Below, piece by piece: positions 8,143-16,335 of a DNA stretch of 64,000 nucleotides; position 1 is the stretch's first letter; every line of letters begins with the position of its first letter. The notes beneath the pieces were generated by a model, which worked only from the letters and a program-made list of their open reading frames with translations, was not told the origin of the DNA and did not search any database. Origin of the DNA: JAICYJ01 sp963797565 (lineage in GTDB: Bacteria; Actinomycetota; Thermoleophilia; Gaiellales; JAICJC01); assembly GCA_963797565.1 (NCBI GenBank), contig CAWCPM010000009.1:43480-107479 (forward strand), in the 5' to 3' direction. The translations under genes and the position numbers were made by a program.

Positions 8143-9274
8143 TCAGCGGCGGTCGAGCGCCATCGCCGCCGCGTAGGCGGCCCGGACATCGCGCTCCGTC
8201 CAGGTGCGCGGGTTGACGGTCAGGCAGTAGTCGGCGAGCGAGAGCTCCACCAGGCGGTCGATGTGTCCCTCGCCGGACGCCGGCCTCGCGCAGTGTGGGC
8301 AGCCCGATCGCGGCCAGCAACCGGCGCACCGCACGCACCGCCCGCAAACCGTCGCCGCTGCCGTCGTCCGGCTCGCCCAGCGCATCCGCAACCCGCTCCA
8401 GCCGGCCGGCGCAGGCAGGACGGTTCACCTCCAGCGTCTCGGCCAGCACCAAGCCGACCGTGAGGCCGTGCGGCAGGCCCAGGGTCGATCCGATCGCGTG
8501 GCCGAGTGCGTGGTCGGCGCCGGAGTCGGACAGGTTCATCGCCAGGCCGGCCATCAGGCTGCCCAGGCTCAGCTCGGTGCGGGCGTCGACGTCCGAGCCG
8601 TCGGCCACCGATCGCTCCAACCCGGCCGCGACGTGGCGGCAGGCCTCCAGGCCGACGGCCAGGGACATCGGGTTGCCGTTCGAGACGATCGCGCCGCCGA
8701 TCGCCTGGGCGAGCGCGTCGGCACCGGTGTAGGCGGTTGGCTCGGGCGGCAGACCCAGGGTCAGCAGCGGGTCGACCAGCGCGTCCTGGGCACGCATCAG
8801 CGGATGTGCCACCCCCAGCTTGCGCCCCTGCTCGGGGTCGACCACCACCGACCCGCCAGACACCTCGCTGCCGGTCCCCGACGTGGTTGGCACCGCGATC
8901 AGGTCGACGGTCGGGACAGCGACGTCCGCCTGGCCCTCCAGGAAGTCCTCGATCGGCCGGCCCTGGCCGGCCACGAGCCTCGCCGCCTTGGCCAGGTCGA
9001 TGGCCGAGCCGCCGCCCACCGCCACCAGCACCTCCGGCCGCTCGGCCGCGACGCGTGCGGCGGCGTCGGCGACGAGCGCCGGCGTCGGCTCGCCGGGCTG
9101 TTTCTCGTACAGCGGCAGGCCCGCCACCGCCGCCGCGACGGCGTCGATCGCGAGCACCGGCGGCTCGGACACCACCAGCGCGCGGCGGCCGCCGATCACC
9201 TCGGCCAGCGCGGCGAGGACGCCCGGGCCGAACCTGATGCGCACAGGCAGCTGGGCGTGGAAGGGCTCGATCAC
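8143..9274 (-). pseudogene. Iron-containing alcohol dehydrogenase, interrupted by one frameshift
   Basis: A group III (iron-dependent) alcohol dehydrogenase or maleylacetate-reductase-like enzyme. The frame from 9274 (GTG) contains the NAD-binding GGGSAIDLAKA and PTTSGTGSEVS motifs and the metal-ligand histidines in GADHALGHAIG and LPHGLTVG. Near 8275 it moves by net +1. The final 45 residues (GHIDRLVELSLADY onward, ending AAAMALDRR) are in the other frame, down to 8143. One extra C in a CCGG context would explain it. All catalytic residues lie before the break, but the C-terminal helix is lost from the uncorrected frame. The likely role is reduction or oxidation of an alcohol or keto-acid intermediate of the divergent catabolic operon. 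Confidence 0.8.
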
Positions 9275-9373
9275 CGCGCGAGCCTATCGTGCCGCGTGGT
9301 GTTGAGACGTGCTGTACCGACTCACCCATGTGGGGGAGATGGGGTCGCAGCATTTCGGCAGATAACTACAACC

Positions 9374-9772
9374 ATGTGGCCCTGGCCGACACGCCAATAC
9401 CGACCACTATCCGGTCTCGGTGTCATCTCGCTGTGCGTCACCCTGCTCTACATGGTCTACGCCACGCACGGCCATAGCCAACCCCAGCCGACCGACCCGC
9501 TGGCTGTCAGCGGCGCCGTCGAGTCGCAGCTCAGCGGAGCCCAGACCGTCGCCTACGCGCCAGCAGGCAACGCAACCGGCGTCATCCAGCAGGCAATGTG
9601 CCAGGCCGACCCGGCTGTCACGACGGAACTCACCTGCACCATCCTCTTCAACGATCAGACCGGCGCCTACACGATCACCGTGATCACCGACACGCAAGGC
9701 GACTGGCACCAGCTCTGCGAACCCGGCGACCAGCAGGCAGGGCAGCTGTGTCGCGAAACGGCGACACCATAA
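9374..9772 (+). CDS. Hypothetical membrane-anchored extracytoplasmic protein
   Basis: A 132-residue protein that I do not recognise. A hydrophobic segment at about residues 13-30 (GLGVISLCVTLLYMVYA) suggests a signal anchor; the rest is polar and carries four cysteines (in QQAMCQ, LTCTI, QLCEP and QLCRE) that could form disulfides outside the cell. The middle (VESQLSGAQTVAYA, then CTILFNDQTGAYTITV) resembles small secreted DUF4333-like domains of actinobacteria, but this is only an impression. The ATG at 9374 is chosen because it places the hydrophobic segment at the N terminus. It lies just before the TetR gene and runs in the same direction. Confidence 0.5.
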   Translation: MWPWPTRQYRPLSGLGVISLCVTLLYMVYATHGHSQPQPTDPLAVSGAVESQLSGAQTVAYAPAGNATGVIQQAMCQADPAVTTELTCTILFNDQTGAYTITVITDTQGDWHQLCEPGDQQAGQLCRETATP

Positions 9773-9811
9773 ACGCCTGATCGCCGGCCGCTACCCGATC
9801 CAGCCCTCGCC

Positions 9812-9840
9812 TTGACATTGTTGTGAGTGACTGCTAACTT
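9812..9840 (+). promoter_or_regulatory. tetR promoter with candidate TetR operator
   Basis: A strong sigma70-type promoter: -35 TTGACA at 9812-9817, a 17-bp spacer, and -10 TAACTT at 9835-9840, 7 bp before the TetR ATG, so the transcript has almost no leader. The sequence TTGTGAGTGA (9821-9830) lies in the spacer and recurs exactly in front of the efflux gene. The 14-bp imperfect dyad AGTGACTGCTAACT (9826-9839) overlaps the -10 box. This is the expected position for a self-repressing TetR operator. Confidence 0.6.
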
Positions 9841-9847
9841 AGTTCGT

Positions 9848-10408
9848 ATGGCCGCCACCACCACCCGTCAGACCGCCGACCAGCGCCGCGACACCGTGCT
9901 CGAAGCGGCCATGATCGAGTTCGGCTTGAAGGGCCTGCACGGCGCCTCCACCGACGACATCGCCCGGCGCGCCGGTATCTCCCAGCCCTACCTGTTCCGG
10001 CTGTTCCGGACCAAGCGGGAGCTGTTTCTGGCGTCGGTTGAAGGCTGCTTCCGGCGTACCGAGCAGACGTTCCGCGACGCCGTCACCGGCGATACGCCCG
10101 AGCAGCGGCTGCAGAGCATGGGCATCGCCTACTGCGAGCTCCTGGCCGACCGGCCCAAGCTGATGATGCAGATGCAGGCCTACGCCGCCTGCGACGACCC
10201 GGACGTGCGCGACACCGTGCGCCGGTGCTACGAGCACCTCCACCGCGAGGTCACGGACATGGCCGGCGCCGACGCGGAGCAGATCCGAGCCTGGTTTTCG
10301 ACCGGCATGTTCCTGAACGTGATGGCAGCGATGGACGCGCCGTCCGTCAAGGGCGCCTGGATGAAGGAGCTGATGGGCGACCTGATGCTCGAGAAGCTGA
10401 AGCATTGA
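9848..10408 (+). CDS. TetR/AcrR family transcriptional regulator
   Basis: A 186-residue repressor. The N-terminal helix-turn-helix is clear (RDTVLEAAMIEFGLKGLHG, then STDDIARRAGISQPYLFRLFRTKRELF). The variable C-terminal ligand-binding domain covers about residues 60-186. The ATG at 9848 is preferred over the GTG at 9827, which lies inside the promoter. The downstream gene, 73 bp away on the same strand, is an EmrB/QacA efflux pump. The two share a candidate operator, so this is most likely the local repressor of the pump, released by a pump substrate. The inducing ligand cannot be predicted. Confidence 0.88.
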   Translation: MAATTTRQTADQRRDTVLEAAMIEFGLKGLHGASTDDIARRAGISQPYLFRLFRTKRELFLASVEGCFRRTEQTFRDAVTGDTPEQRLQSMGIAYCELLADRPKLMMQMQAYAACDDPDVRDTVRRCYEHLHREVTDMAGADAEQIRAWFSTGMFLNVMAAMDAPSVKGAWMKELMGDLMLEKLKH

Positions 10409-10429
10409 TGAGTGATTCCGCCCTTTTTA

Positions 10430-10474
10430 TTTAGCAAAGTTTGTGAGTGAGTAACCACTACATTCGAAGGAGGA
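10430..10474 (+). promoter_or_regulatory. Efflux gene promoter region with second TetR operator and ribosome site
   Basis: TTGTGAGTGA at 10441-10450 repeats the 10 bp found in the tetR promoter. It is followed by the dyad AGTGAGTAACCACT (10446-10459), which matches the first operator in length and in its AGTGA...ACT ends. A weak -35/-10 pair (TTTAGC at 10430, TAACCA at 10452, 16-bp spacer) would be covered by the operator. A strong AAGGAGGA ribosome site at 10468 precedes the ATG at 10482. Confidence 0.5.
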
Positions 10475-10481
10475 ACCGGAA

Positions 10482-11894
10482 ATGACATCTCGCACACGCA
10501 CCCTCTGGACGTTCGCCATCACCTCGGCGGCGCTGTTCATGGTCGTGCTCGACAACCTGGTCGTGACCACGGCGCTGCCCACCATCCAGCGCAGCCTGGG
10601 CGCGTCCATTCAGGAGCTGGAGTGGACGGTCAACGCCTACACCCTCACCTTCGCGGTGCTGCTGCTGACCGGCGCAGCACTGGGTGACCGGTTCGGCCGC
10701 CGCCGCATGTTCGTGATCGGCCTGGCGGTGTTCACGGCATCGTCGGCCGCCGCAGCCCTGGCGCCCGACGTGAACTGGCTGATCGCGGCACGCGCAGCGC
10801 AGGGATTCGGCGGCGCGATGGTGCTGCCGCTGACGCTGACGCTGCTGTCGGACGCCGTCCCGGTCGAGCGCCGCGGCCTGGCGCTGGGATTCTGGTCGGC
10901 GATCAGCGGGCTGGGCGTGGCCATCGGGCCGCTGGTCGGCGGCGCGGTGGTCGAGGGCATCTCGTGGCAGTGGATCTTCTGGCTGAACGTCCCCATCGGG
11001 CTGGCCGTGCTGCCGTTCGCGGCGACACGGCTGCGCGAGAGCCACGGCCCCGATCGCTCCCTGGACATCCCCGGGCTGGCACTGGTCAGCAGCGGGCTGT
11101 TCGGGATCGTCTGGGGGCTGGTGCGCGGCAATAGCCTGGGCTGGACTGATCCCCAGATCCTGGTCGCGCTGGGCGCCGGCGCCGCGCTGGTTGCGAGCTT
11201 CGTCGCCTGGGAGCTGCGCACGTCCGCCCCGATGCTGCCGATGCGCTTCTTCCGCAGCCGCGCCTTCGCGGCGTCGAACGCCGCATCGCTGCTCATGTAC
11301 TTCGGCATGTTCGGCTCGATCTTCCTGCTCACCCAGTACCTGCAGCTGGTGCATGGGTACTCGCCGCTGCGAGCGGGCGTGGCCACGCTGCCCTGGACGG
11401 CGATGCCGATGCTGATCGCCCCGATCGCCGGCGCGTACGTCGACCGCATCGGCGGACGGCCGCTGATGGCAACCGGGATGGCGCTGCAGGCGGGCGCTCT
11501 CGCCTGGTTGGCGATGATCACCTCCACCAGCACCCCGTACCTGGAGATGGTGATCCCGTTCATGATGGCCGGCGTCGGAATGGCGCTCTACTTCGCCCCG
11601 TCGGCGCACGTCGTGCTGGGCTCCGTGGCCCGGCGCGACGAGGGCAAGGCCTCGGGCGCGGCGAACGCCATCCGCGAGCTGGGCGGCGTGTTCGGGGTGG
11701 CCGTGCTCGGCACCATCTTCTCGACCAGGGGCGGGTACGGCGCGCCACAGCACTTCGTCGACGGGCTGGTGCCCGCGGTGGCCGTGGGCGCCGCGGTGGT
11801 CGCCGTCGGCGCAGGGATCGCACTGGCGATTCCGCGGCGTCGTCGCGCGGCCGAGCAGGCGGCCGAGTCGGCCGAGCTGCGCGCGGCGGCCTGA
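10482..11894 (+). CDS. MFS multidrug transporter, EmrB/QacA (DHA2) family
   Basis: A 470-residue integral membrane protein with about 14 hydrophobic segments. The DHA2 signature LDNLVVTTALPTIQ opens the protein, and motif A is GDRFGRRRMF near residue 66. LGFWSAISGLGVAIGPLVGG is motif C, typical of drug:proton antiporters. It should export a hydrophobic or cationic compound using the proton gradient. The gene follows tetR and carries the same candidate operator, so expression is likely induced when the TetR ligand is present. A GC-rich hairpin 9 bp after the stop probably ends transcription. Confidence 0.9.
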   Translation: MTSRTRTLWTFAITSAALFMVVLDNLVVTTALPTIQRSLGASIQELEWTVNAYTLTFAVLLLTGAALGDRFGRRRMFVIGLAVFTASSAAAALAPDVNWLIAARAAQGFGGAMVLPLTLTLLSDAVPVERRGLALGFWSAISGLGVAIGPLVGGAVVEGISWQWIFWLNVPIGLAVLPFAATRLRESHGPDRSLDIPGLALVSSGLFGIVWGLVRGNSLGWTDPQILVALGAGAALVASFVAWELRTSAPMLPMRFFRSRAFAASNAASLLMYFGMFGSIFLLTQYLQLVHGYSPLRAGVATLPWTAMPMLIAPIAGAYVDRIGGRPLMATGMALQAGALAWLAMITSTSTPYLEMVIPFMMAGVGMALYFAPSAHVVLGSVARRDEGKASGAANAIRELGGVFGVAVLGTIFSTRGGYGAPQHFVDGLVPAVAVGAAVVAVGAGIALAIPRRRRAAEQAAESAELRAAA

Positions 11895-11902
11895 GCAATC
11901 AC

Positions 11903-11932
11903 GCGGGGGCGTGGCTGCGGCCGCGCCCCCGC
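11903..11932. terminator. GC-rich hairpin between convergent genes
   Basis: A perfect 9-bp stem, GCGGGGGCG (11903-11911) with CGCCCCCGC (11924-11932), and a 12-nt loop. It sits between the stop of the efflux gene and the stop of the convergent membrane-protein gene, so it can serve both directions. There is no U-tract, as is common in high-GC actinobacteria. Confidence 0.6.
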
Positions 11933-11935
11933 CGC

Positions 11936-12355
11936 TCAGTCGCGGAGCAAGGCGCCCAGCGCCAGGCCGAACACCACGTGTCCGGCCACCTCGTGCACCA
12001 GCACGCGCCGGTCGCCGAACAGCTCCGGCCAGCTGCCGTCGCGCACATCGGGGTGCAGTGCGTCGAACACCAGCAGCGACGGCCACAGGCAGGCGTTCTC
12101 GATCTGGGCGGCGGCCACCGCCTGGCGGACGCCGCGCCCGCCGAGACGGTCGAACACGACGCCGAACACGGCCCCGTTCAGGACGTGCACGCCCAGCCCG
12201 ACCGGCAGCCAGTACCGCTCTGGCGCCAGCATCCGCCCAACAAGCCGCGGCTCGCTGTGGGGCGAGCGCGTGAACCGGCGCAGGCCCGGCTCCACCGCGG
12301 CCCACAAGCCGGCCGCGGCGGCACCTGCAGCTGCTGCCCGGAGCGTCCGTCCCAT
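11936..12355 (-). CDS. Hypothetical membrane protein
   Basis: A 139-residue protein of unknown function with three to four weakly hydrophobic segments: an Ala-rich N-terminal segment, YWLPVGLGVHVLNGAVFGVVF, and a C-terminal VHEVAGHVVFGLALGALL with two histidines inside the helix. It resembles small conserved actinobacterial membrane proteins of the YagU/DUF1440-like kind, but I cannot assign it. The start at 12355 (MGRTLRAAAA) is preferred; an upstream ATG at 12394 would overlap the divergent VOC gene start. It converges with the efflux gene across a hairpin. Confidence 0.55.
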   Translation of the reverse strand: MGRTLRAAAAGAAAAGLWAAVEPGLRRFTRSPHSEPRLVGRMLAPERYWLPVGLGVHVLNGAVFGVVFDRLGGRGVRQAVAAAQIENACLWPSLLVFDALHPDVRDGSWPELFGDRRVLVHEVAGHVVFGLALGALLRD

Positions 12356-12392
12356 TCCGGCATCGTACGGCCGAGACGCTAGCCTTCGTGGC

Positions 12393-13327
12393 ATGAGCGA
12401 TCAGCCGATCATGGACGACGCCGGCACGGGACCGCGCGACCCCGAGCAGCTCGAGGCCACGGCCACCACGGCGACCGCCGAGATCGCGCCCGAGACGCAC
12501 ATGGGCGCGGTGCACCTGACCGTCGCCGACCTGGAGCGCTCGATCCGCTACTACGAGGAGCAGATCGGCCTGGCGGTGGTCGCGCGGGACGACGGCGTGG
12601 CCACGCTCGGAACGGACGGCCGCGGCCTGCTGGTGCTGACCGAGCTGCCGGGCGCGCCGCCCTCACGCGGCCACACCGGGCTCTACCACTTCGCGCTGCT
12701 GGTGCCCGAGCGCGACGACCTGGCCCGCTGGCTGGCCCACGCCGCCCGCGACCGCGTCTCGCTGGTGGGGCTGTCTGACCACTACGTGAGCGAGGCGCTG
12801 TACCTGCGCGACCCCGACCACCACGGCATCGAGATCTACTGGGACCGCCCGCGCGAGGTCTGGCAGGACCAGGTGGGCCGTGCGCATGACCACCGAGCCG
12901 CTGGACGTGGAGAGCCTGCTGGGCGAGCTGGACGACCCGGGGTCTGAGCCCTTCGACGGGCTGCCCGGCGGCACCACCATGGGACACGTGCACCTGCAGG
13001 TGGCCGAGATCGAGTCCACCGTCGGCTTCTACCGCGACCTGCTCGGCTTCGGCCTGATGGCACAGCTGGGCGACAGCGCCGCCTTCCTGGCGGCCGGCGG
13101 CTACCACCACCACCTGGGCGCGAACACCTGGGAGAGCCGCGGCGCCTCACCGCCACCGGCCGGCACGGCCGCCCTGCGTCACGCCACGATCGTGCTGCCC
13201 GACGACGCCGCCCGCGACCGTGTGCTCGACCGCCTGGCAGCGAGCCGGCCACGCCGCCGAAACCGGCGAGCACGGCACCGCCGTGTCCGATCCGTCCGGC
13301 AACCGGCTGGTGCTCTCGACCGAGTAA
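12393..13327 (+). pseudogene. Two-domain VOC (CatE-like) dioxygenase/glyoxalase, two frameshifts
   Basis: Read across two breaks, this is a protein of about 310 residues with two vicinal-oxygen-chelate domains, like CatE/YfiE extradiol-dioxygenase-type proteins. Domain 1 starts MGAVHLTVADLERS and ends GIEIYWDRPREVW. Near 12880 the frame moves net +1 into domain 2 (MGHVHLQVAEIEST and the GGYHHHLGANTWESRG metal region). Near 13247 it moves net +1 again, and the end is TGEHGTAVSDPSGNRLVLSTE before TAA at 13325. All conserved blocks survive, which suggests recent lesions or sequence errors. The substrate is unknown. Confidence 0.78.
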
Positions 13328-13643
13328 GGGTCACCCGACGCCGCAACACCGTGACCGGCGCGTGACACCGGATCGTGCAACAAACCTCACGCCGCAGCGA
13401 CGATCCCCCCGCCATCAGCAACGATTCGCCCCACCGGGCCGGCACGAACATCACGGCACCGGGCCGGCCACCGCGCAACCATGCGGACGCGCATCACCGG
13501 CTGGCAACGACTCGTCACGATCCCGTGCCGGACCGCCCACGGCTCCCGAGTCGGGGTTTGACACTGTTAAGAGCGCGCCGGGCGTTGCGCAGTTGAGCGG
13601 GCGGCGTCAGCCGTTGTTGCGGGCGCGTGACGGACGGCGGGAA
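13328..13643. other. 316-bp intergenic region between convergent genes
   Basis: No coding frame here is convincing. It holds a 12-bp direct repeat CACCGGGCCGGC at 13432-13443 and 13457-13468 (25-bp period). It also holds an isolated TTTGACACTGTTAAG at 13557-13571 that looks like a -35 element or a regulator half-site, although neither flanking gene reads away from it. I see no hairpin strong enough to call a terminator and no tRNA. Confidence 0.4.
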
Positions 13644-14306
13644 TCAGACCGTCTGGTCGCCGCGGCGGGCGCGCTCGATCGTCTCGACGATCGCCTCGGG
13701 CGGGTGGGCTCCGGCCAGCCCGTAGCGGCGGTTGAAGACGAAGAAGGGCACCGAGCTGATGCCCAGCTCGAGCGCGTCGGTCTCGTCGGTGCGGACGTCC
13801 ATGACGTAGTCGTCCCCAGCAAGCATCGCGCTAACGGCCGCCGGGTCAAGCCCGCCGCGGCCCGCCGCGGCAGCCAGCGCCGCCGGGTCTCCGATCGGCT
13901 CCCCTTCGCCAAAGTACGCTGACATCAGCCGATCCTGGACGGCGTTCTGCACGCCGGCGGTGTGCGCCATGTGCAGCACGCGGTGGGCGTCGAAGGTGTT
14001 TCCGCGGCGGGCACGGGCGAAGTCGAACGTGAGACCCATCTCGGCACCCATCCGCTCCGTCTCCTCGTGCATTGCGCGTGCCTCCTCGAGGTTGATGCCG
14101 CGGCGCCGGGCCAGCTCCTCATCGGCCGATCCGGCGTCGGCGGGGAGCGTCGGATCCAGCTCGAAGCTGCGCCAGCGCAGGTCGATCAGCTCACGGTCGG
14201 GCACCCGCTCGAGCGCCTGCTCAAGGTAGCGCTTGCCCACGTAGCACCACGAGCAGACCACGTCCGACCAGATCTCGAGCGTCAGTGCGGGGGCCGGATC
14301 GGTCAC
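13644..14306 (-). CDS. DsbA family oxidoreductase (FrnE-like)
   Basis: A 220-residue thioredoxin-fold protein with the redox motif CSWC at residues 18-21 after LEIWSDVV, the helical insertion, and the cis-Pro loop in ELGISSVPFFVFNRRYGLAGA. This pattern and length match the FrnE branch of the DsbA family. No signal peptide is present, so it acts in the cytoplasm, probably as a disulfide isomerase or a glutathione-S-transferase-kappa-like enzyme. It is the last gene of a four-gene minus-strand operon and starts 7 bp after the DUF1348 gene ends. Confidence 0.88.
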   Translation of the reverse strand: MTDPAPALTLEIWSDVVCSWCYVGKRYLEQALERVPDRELIDLRWRSFELDPTLPADAGSADEELARRRGINLEEARAMHEETERMGAEMGLTFDFARARRGNTFDAHRVLHMAHTAGVQNAVQDRLMSAYFGEGEPIGDPAALAAAAGRGGLDPAAVSAMLAGDDYVMDVRTDETDALELGISSVPFFVFNRRYGLAGAHPPEAIVETIERARRGDQTV

Positions 14307-14313
14307 GTCATCG

Positions 14314-14775
14314 TCAGCGCAGCGGGATGCCGTCGCCGTCGCCCTCCGCTCGGGGGCCGTTGATGCGACGGTCGCTCTCCGCGATCGACACGTCGTTGAT
14401 GCTGGCTTCGCGGCGCCGCATCAGCCCGTTGTCCTCGAACTCCCAGTTCTCGTTGCCGTACGACCGCCACCAGCTGCCGCCGGCGTCGCGCCACTCGTAC
14501 TGGAAGCGCACGGCGATGCGGTCGCCGGCGAACGTCCAGAGATCCTTGCGCAGCACGTAGTCGAGCTCCTTCTCCCACTTGCGCACGAGGAACGCGTGCA
14601 CCTGATCGCGGCCGGACAGGAACTCGTCGCGGTTCCGCCACTGCGTGTCCTCGGTGTAGGCAAGGACGACGCGGTCGGGATCACGGGTGTTCCACGCCGC
14701 CTCGGCCGCCAGCACCTTCTTCCACGCATCCTCCTCGGTGAACGGCGGAAACGGCGGGCGCTCGACAGCTGACAT
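14314..14775 (-). CDS. DUF1348 (SnoaL/NTF2-like) protein
   Basis: A 153-residue protein with the characteristic sequence of the DUF1348 family, an NTF2-like cone fold: EAAWNTRDPDRVVLAYTED, TQWRNRDEF, and WWRSYGNENWEFEDNGLM. The family is widespread in bacteria and its biochemical role is unknown. The C-terminal part (ASINDVSI, then RRINGPR) is also typical, so the protein is full length. It is the third gene in the minus-strand operon with a HAD hydrolase, a P-loop kinase and a FrnE-like protein. Confidence 0.88.
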   Translation of the reverse strand: MSAVERPPFPPFTEEDAWKKVLAAEAAWNTRDPDRVVLAYTEDTQWRNRDEFLSGRDQVHAFLVRKWEKELDYVLRKDLWTFAGDRIAVRFQYEWRDAGGSWWRSYGNENWEFEDNGLMRRREASINDVSIAESDRRINGPRAEGDGDGIPLR

Positions 14776-14790
14776 GCCCGGATCATAGGC

Positions 14791-15342
14791 TCAGCCGATC
14801 CGAACGAACTCCGTCTCCGGATCGTGGTCGATGCCCGGGTTGCCGTCGACCACCAGATCGCAGCGAGCCCGGGTGCCGTCCTGCGCGAAGTGGGCGTCCT
14901 CCTCGGCCATCCACGCATCCCAGAGCGGCCGCGCGTCCCGGCCATCCCGCTCCAGCCCCCGTTCCAGGCGCAGCTCCGCGGGAGCATCGACCCAGATCGC
15001 GTAGGCCAGCCGGTCGGCGGCCGCACGCCGGGCGCTGGAGACGCCCTCGATCACGACCGCCGGCATGGGGCGCGCAGTCTCCCCCGACGAGAGCGGCACG
15101 ATCACCTCACGCTCCAATCGCGGCCACCACTCCACACCGGGCTCTCCGGTCGCGAAGTCGTCGGTGTGCACGACCGCGGCCCCGCCCAGCGCGGCCGCCA
15201 ACCGCGCCGCGAACGTGGACTTGCCGGCGCCGCCGTGGCCGTCGACCGCCACCAGTCGCACGCCGCCGGGCAGGGCGAGAATCGACTCGGCCAGCGACCG
15301 GAACGACTGCACCCGCCGCCCGCCCATGCCGGTGTCGATCAC
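14791..15342 (-). CDS. Uridine-kinase-like P-loop kinase
   Basis: A 183-residue cytosolic protein with Walker A GHGGAGKST at 35-43 and a conserved HTDDFATGE segment, as in uridine and phosphoribulokinase-like kinases. A later VIEGVSSARR stretch and an arginine-rich lid (LRLERGLERDGRD) fit the same fold. Actinobacterial members of this group are usually annotated only as uridine kinase-like, and the substrate is untested. The start overlaps the upstream HAD gene stop by 4 bp, so the two are translationally coupled. Confidence 0.78.
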   Translation of the reverse strand: MIDTGMGGRRVQSFRSLAESILALPGGVRLVAVDGHGGAGKSTFAARLAAALGGAAVVHTDDFATGEPGVEWWPRLEREVIVPLSSGETARPMPAVVIEGVSSARRAAADRLAYAIWVDAPAELRLERGLERDGRDARPLWDAWMAEEDAHFAQDGTRARCDLVVDGNPGIDHDPETEFVRIG

Positions 15343-16283
15343 GTGCCGGAGAGGTCGGCGAAGACCGTGCTCCAGTCGCTCTTGACGCTGACCACCGTCC
15401 AGCCCTGCGCTGCCGCCTGCTCCAGGGCCTTCTCGGCGCCTGCCGTATACGCGAACTCGCGCTGATCGTCGTCGTGATCGATCAGCAGCCGCAGTGCGGG
15501 CCGCGAGCGGCCGCCGGCGTACTGCAGCATCTCGATGTCGCCGTTGGAGTTTCCCGCGGCGATCAGCGGCCGCCGGCCGATCCGGCTCCAGATCCGCACC
15601 GGCTTGATCGGGCCGTCGTCGAACACGTCCATGGCCGCCTGGTAGACGACGTTGCCGCCCTCCTCGTCCTCGAGGTAGCGCAGGCCGGTGGCGCTGCCGA
15701 CCACGCGCTCGGCCGGAATGCCGTAGATGGCCTCGGTCACCGGCCGCATGAAGTCGCGGTCGCCGCCTGAGGCGATGTAGGTCGCGAACCCGTTCGCCTC
15801 CAGGTGGCCGAGCAGCTCAACCATCGGCAGGTACCCGGTGTCGCGGAAGCTGCGGCCGAGCGTCGGGTGCTGCTCGTCGTGCAGGAACGCATGGGCGGCA
15901 TCGGCGTACTCGTCGACGGTCATCCCGTCGAACGCCTGCAGCATGCCGCCGAACAGCACCTTCACGCCGCTGTCGTCGCCGTGATAGTGCCTGGTCACGA
16001 CGTCCCCCAGCCAGGCGTAGTCCCGCTCGTAGGCGGCCTTCCAGGGCTGCTCCTCCCGCAGCTCGGCGTCGGCCTCGGCCATGCCCCCAAGCCGCTTGAG
16101 AACGAAACCCAGCTCGACCGGCATCGGCTTCTCACACCAGAGCGTGCCGTCGTTGTCGAATACAGCAACACGCTCAGCGCGAGGCACGAAGTCGCCTCCG
16201 CCCTCGGCGGTGACGCGTTCGACGAAGTCGAGGATGGCGCGCTTGGCGGCGCCGTCGTTCCAGGATGGCATGGGGAGGCTCAT
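15339..16283 (-). CDS. HAD family hydrolase
   Basis: A 314-residue haloacid dehalogenase superfamily phosphatase of the phosphoserine-phosphatase-like type. Motif I is FDNDGTLWCEKP (nucleophile and acid aspartates in DND), motif II is around IASGGDRDF, and motif III and the metal aspartate are in IAAGNSNGDIEM. A helical cap domain lies between motifs I and II. It should remove phosphate from a small molecule. It is the first gene of the minus-strand operon ending at the FrnE-like gene and lies back to back with the phosphotransferase gene at 16336. Confidence 0.85.
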   Translation of the reverse strand: MSLPMPSWNDGAAKRAILDFVERVTAEGGGDFVPRAERVAVFDNDGTLWCEKPMPVELGFVLKRLGGMAEADAELREEQPWKAAYERDYAWLGDVVTRHYHGDDSGVKVLFGGMLQAFDGMTVDEYADAAHAFLHDEQHPTLGRSFRDTGYLPMVELLGHLEANGFATYIASGGDRDFMRPVTEAIYGIPAERVVGSATGLRYLEDEEGGNVVYQAAMDVFDDGPIKPVRIWSRIGRRPLIAAGNSNGDIEMLQYAGGRSRPALRLLIDHDDDQREFAYTAGAEKALEQAAAQGWTVVSVKSDWSTVFADLSGT

Positions 16284-16335
16284 CGTTCGCTCCGGGTTCT
16301 ACCAGAAGCACGTCCCCGCTAGGATCGACGCGCCG

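Noticed and set aside
13362..13922. Plus-strand open frame in the VOC/FrnE gap
   Set aside because: Arg/Pro-rich, overlaps the FrnE gene antisense, and contains no start with a ribosome site.
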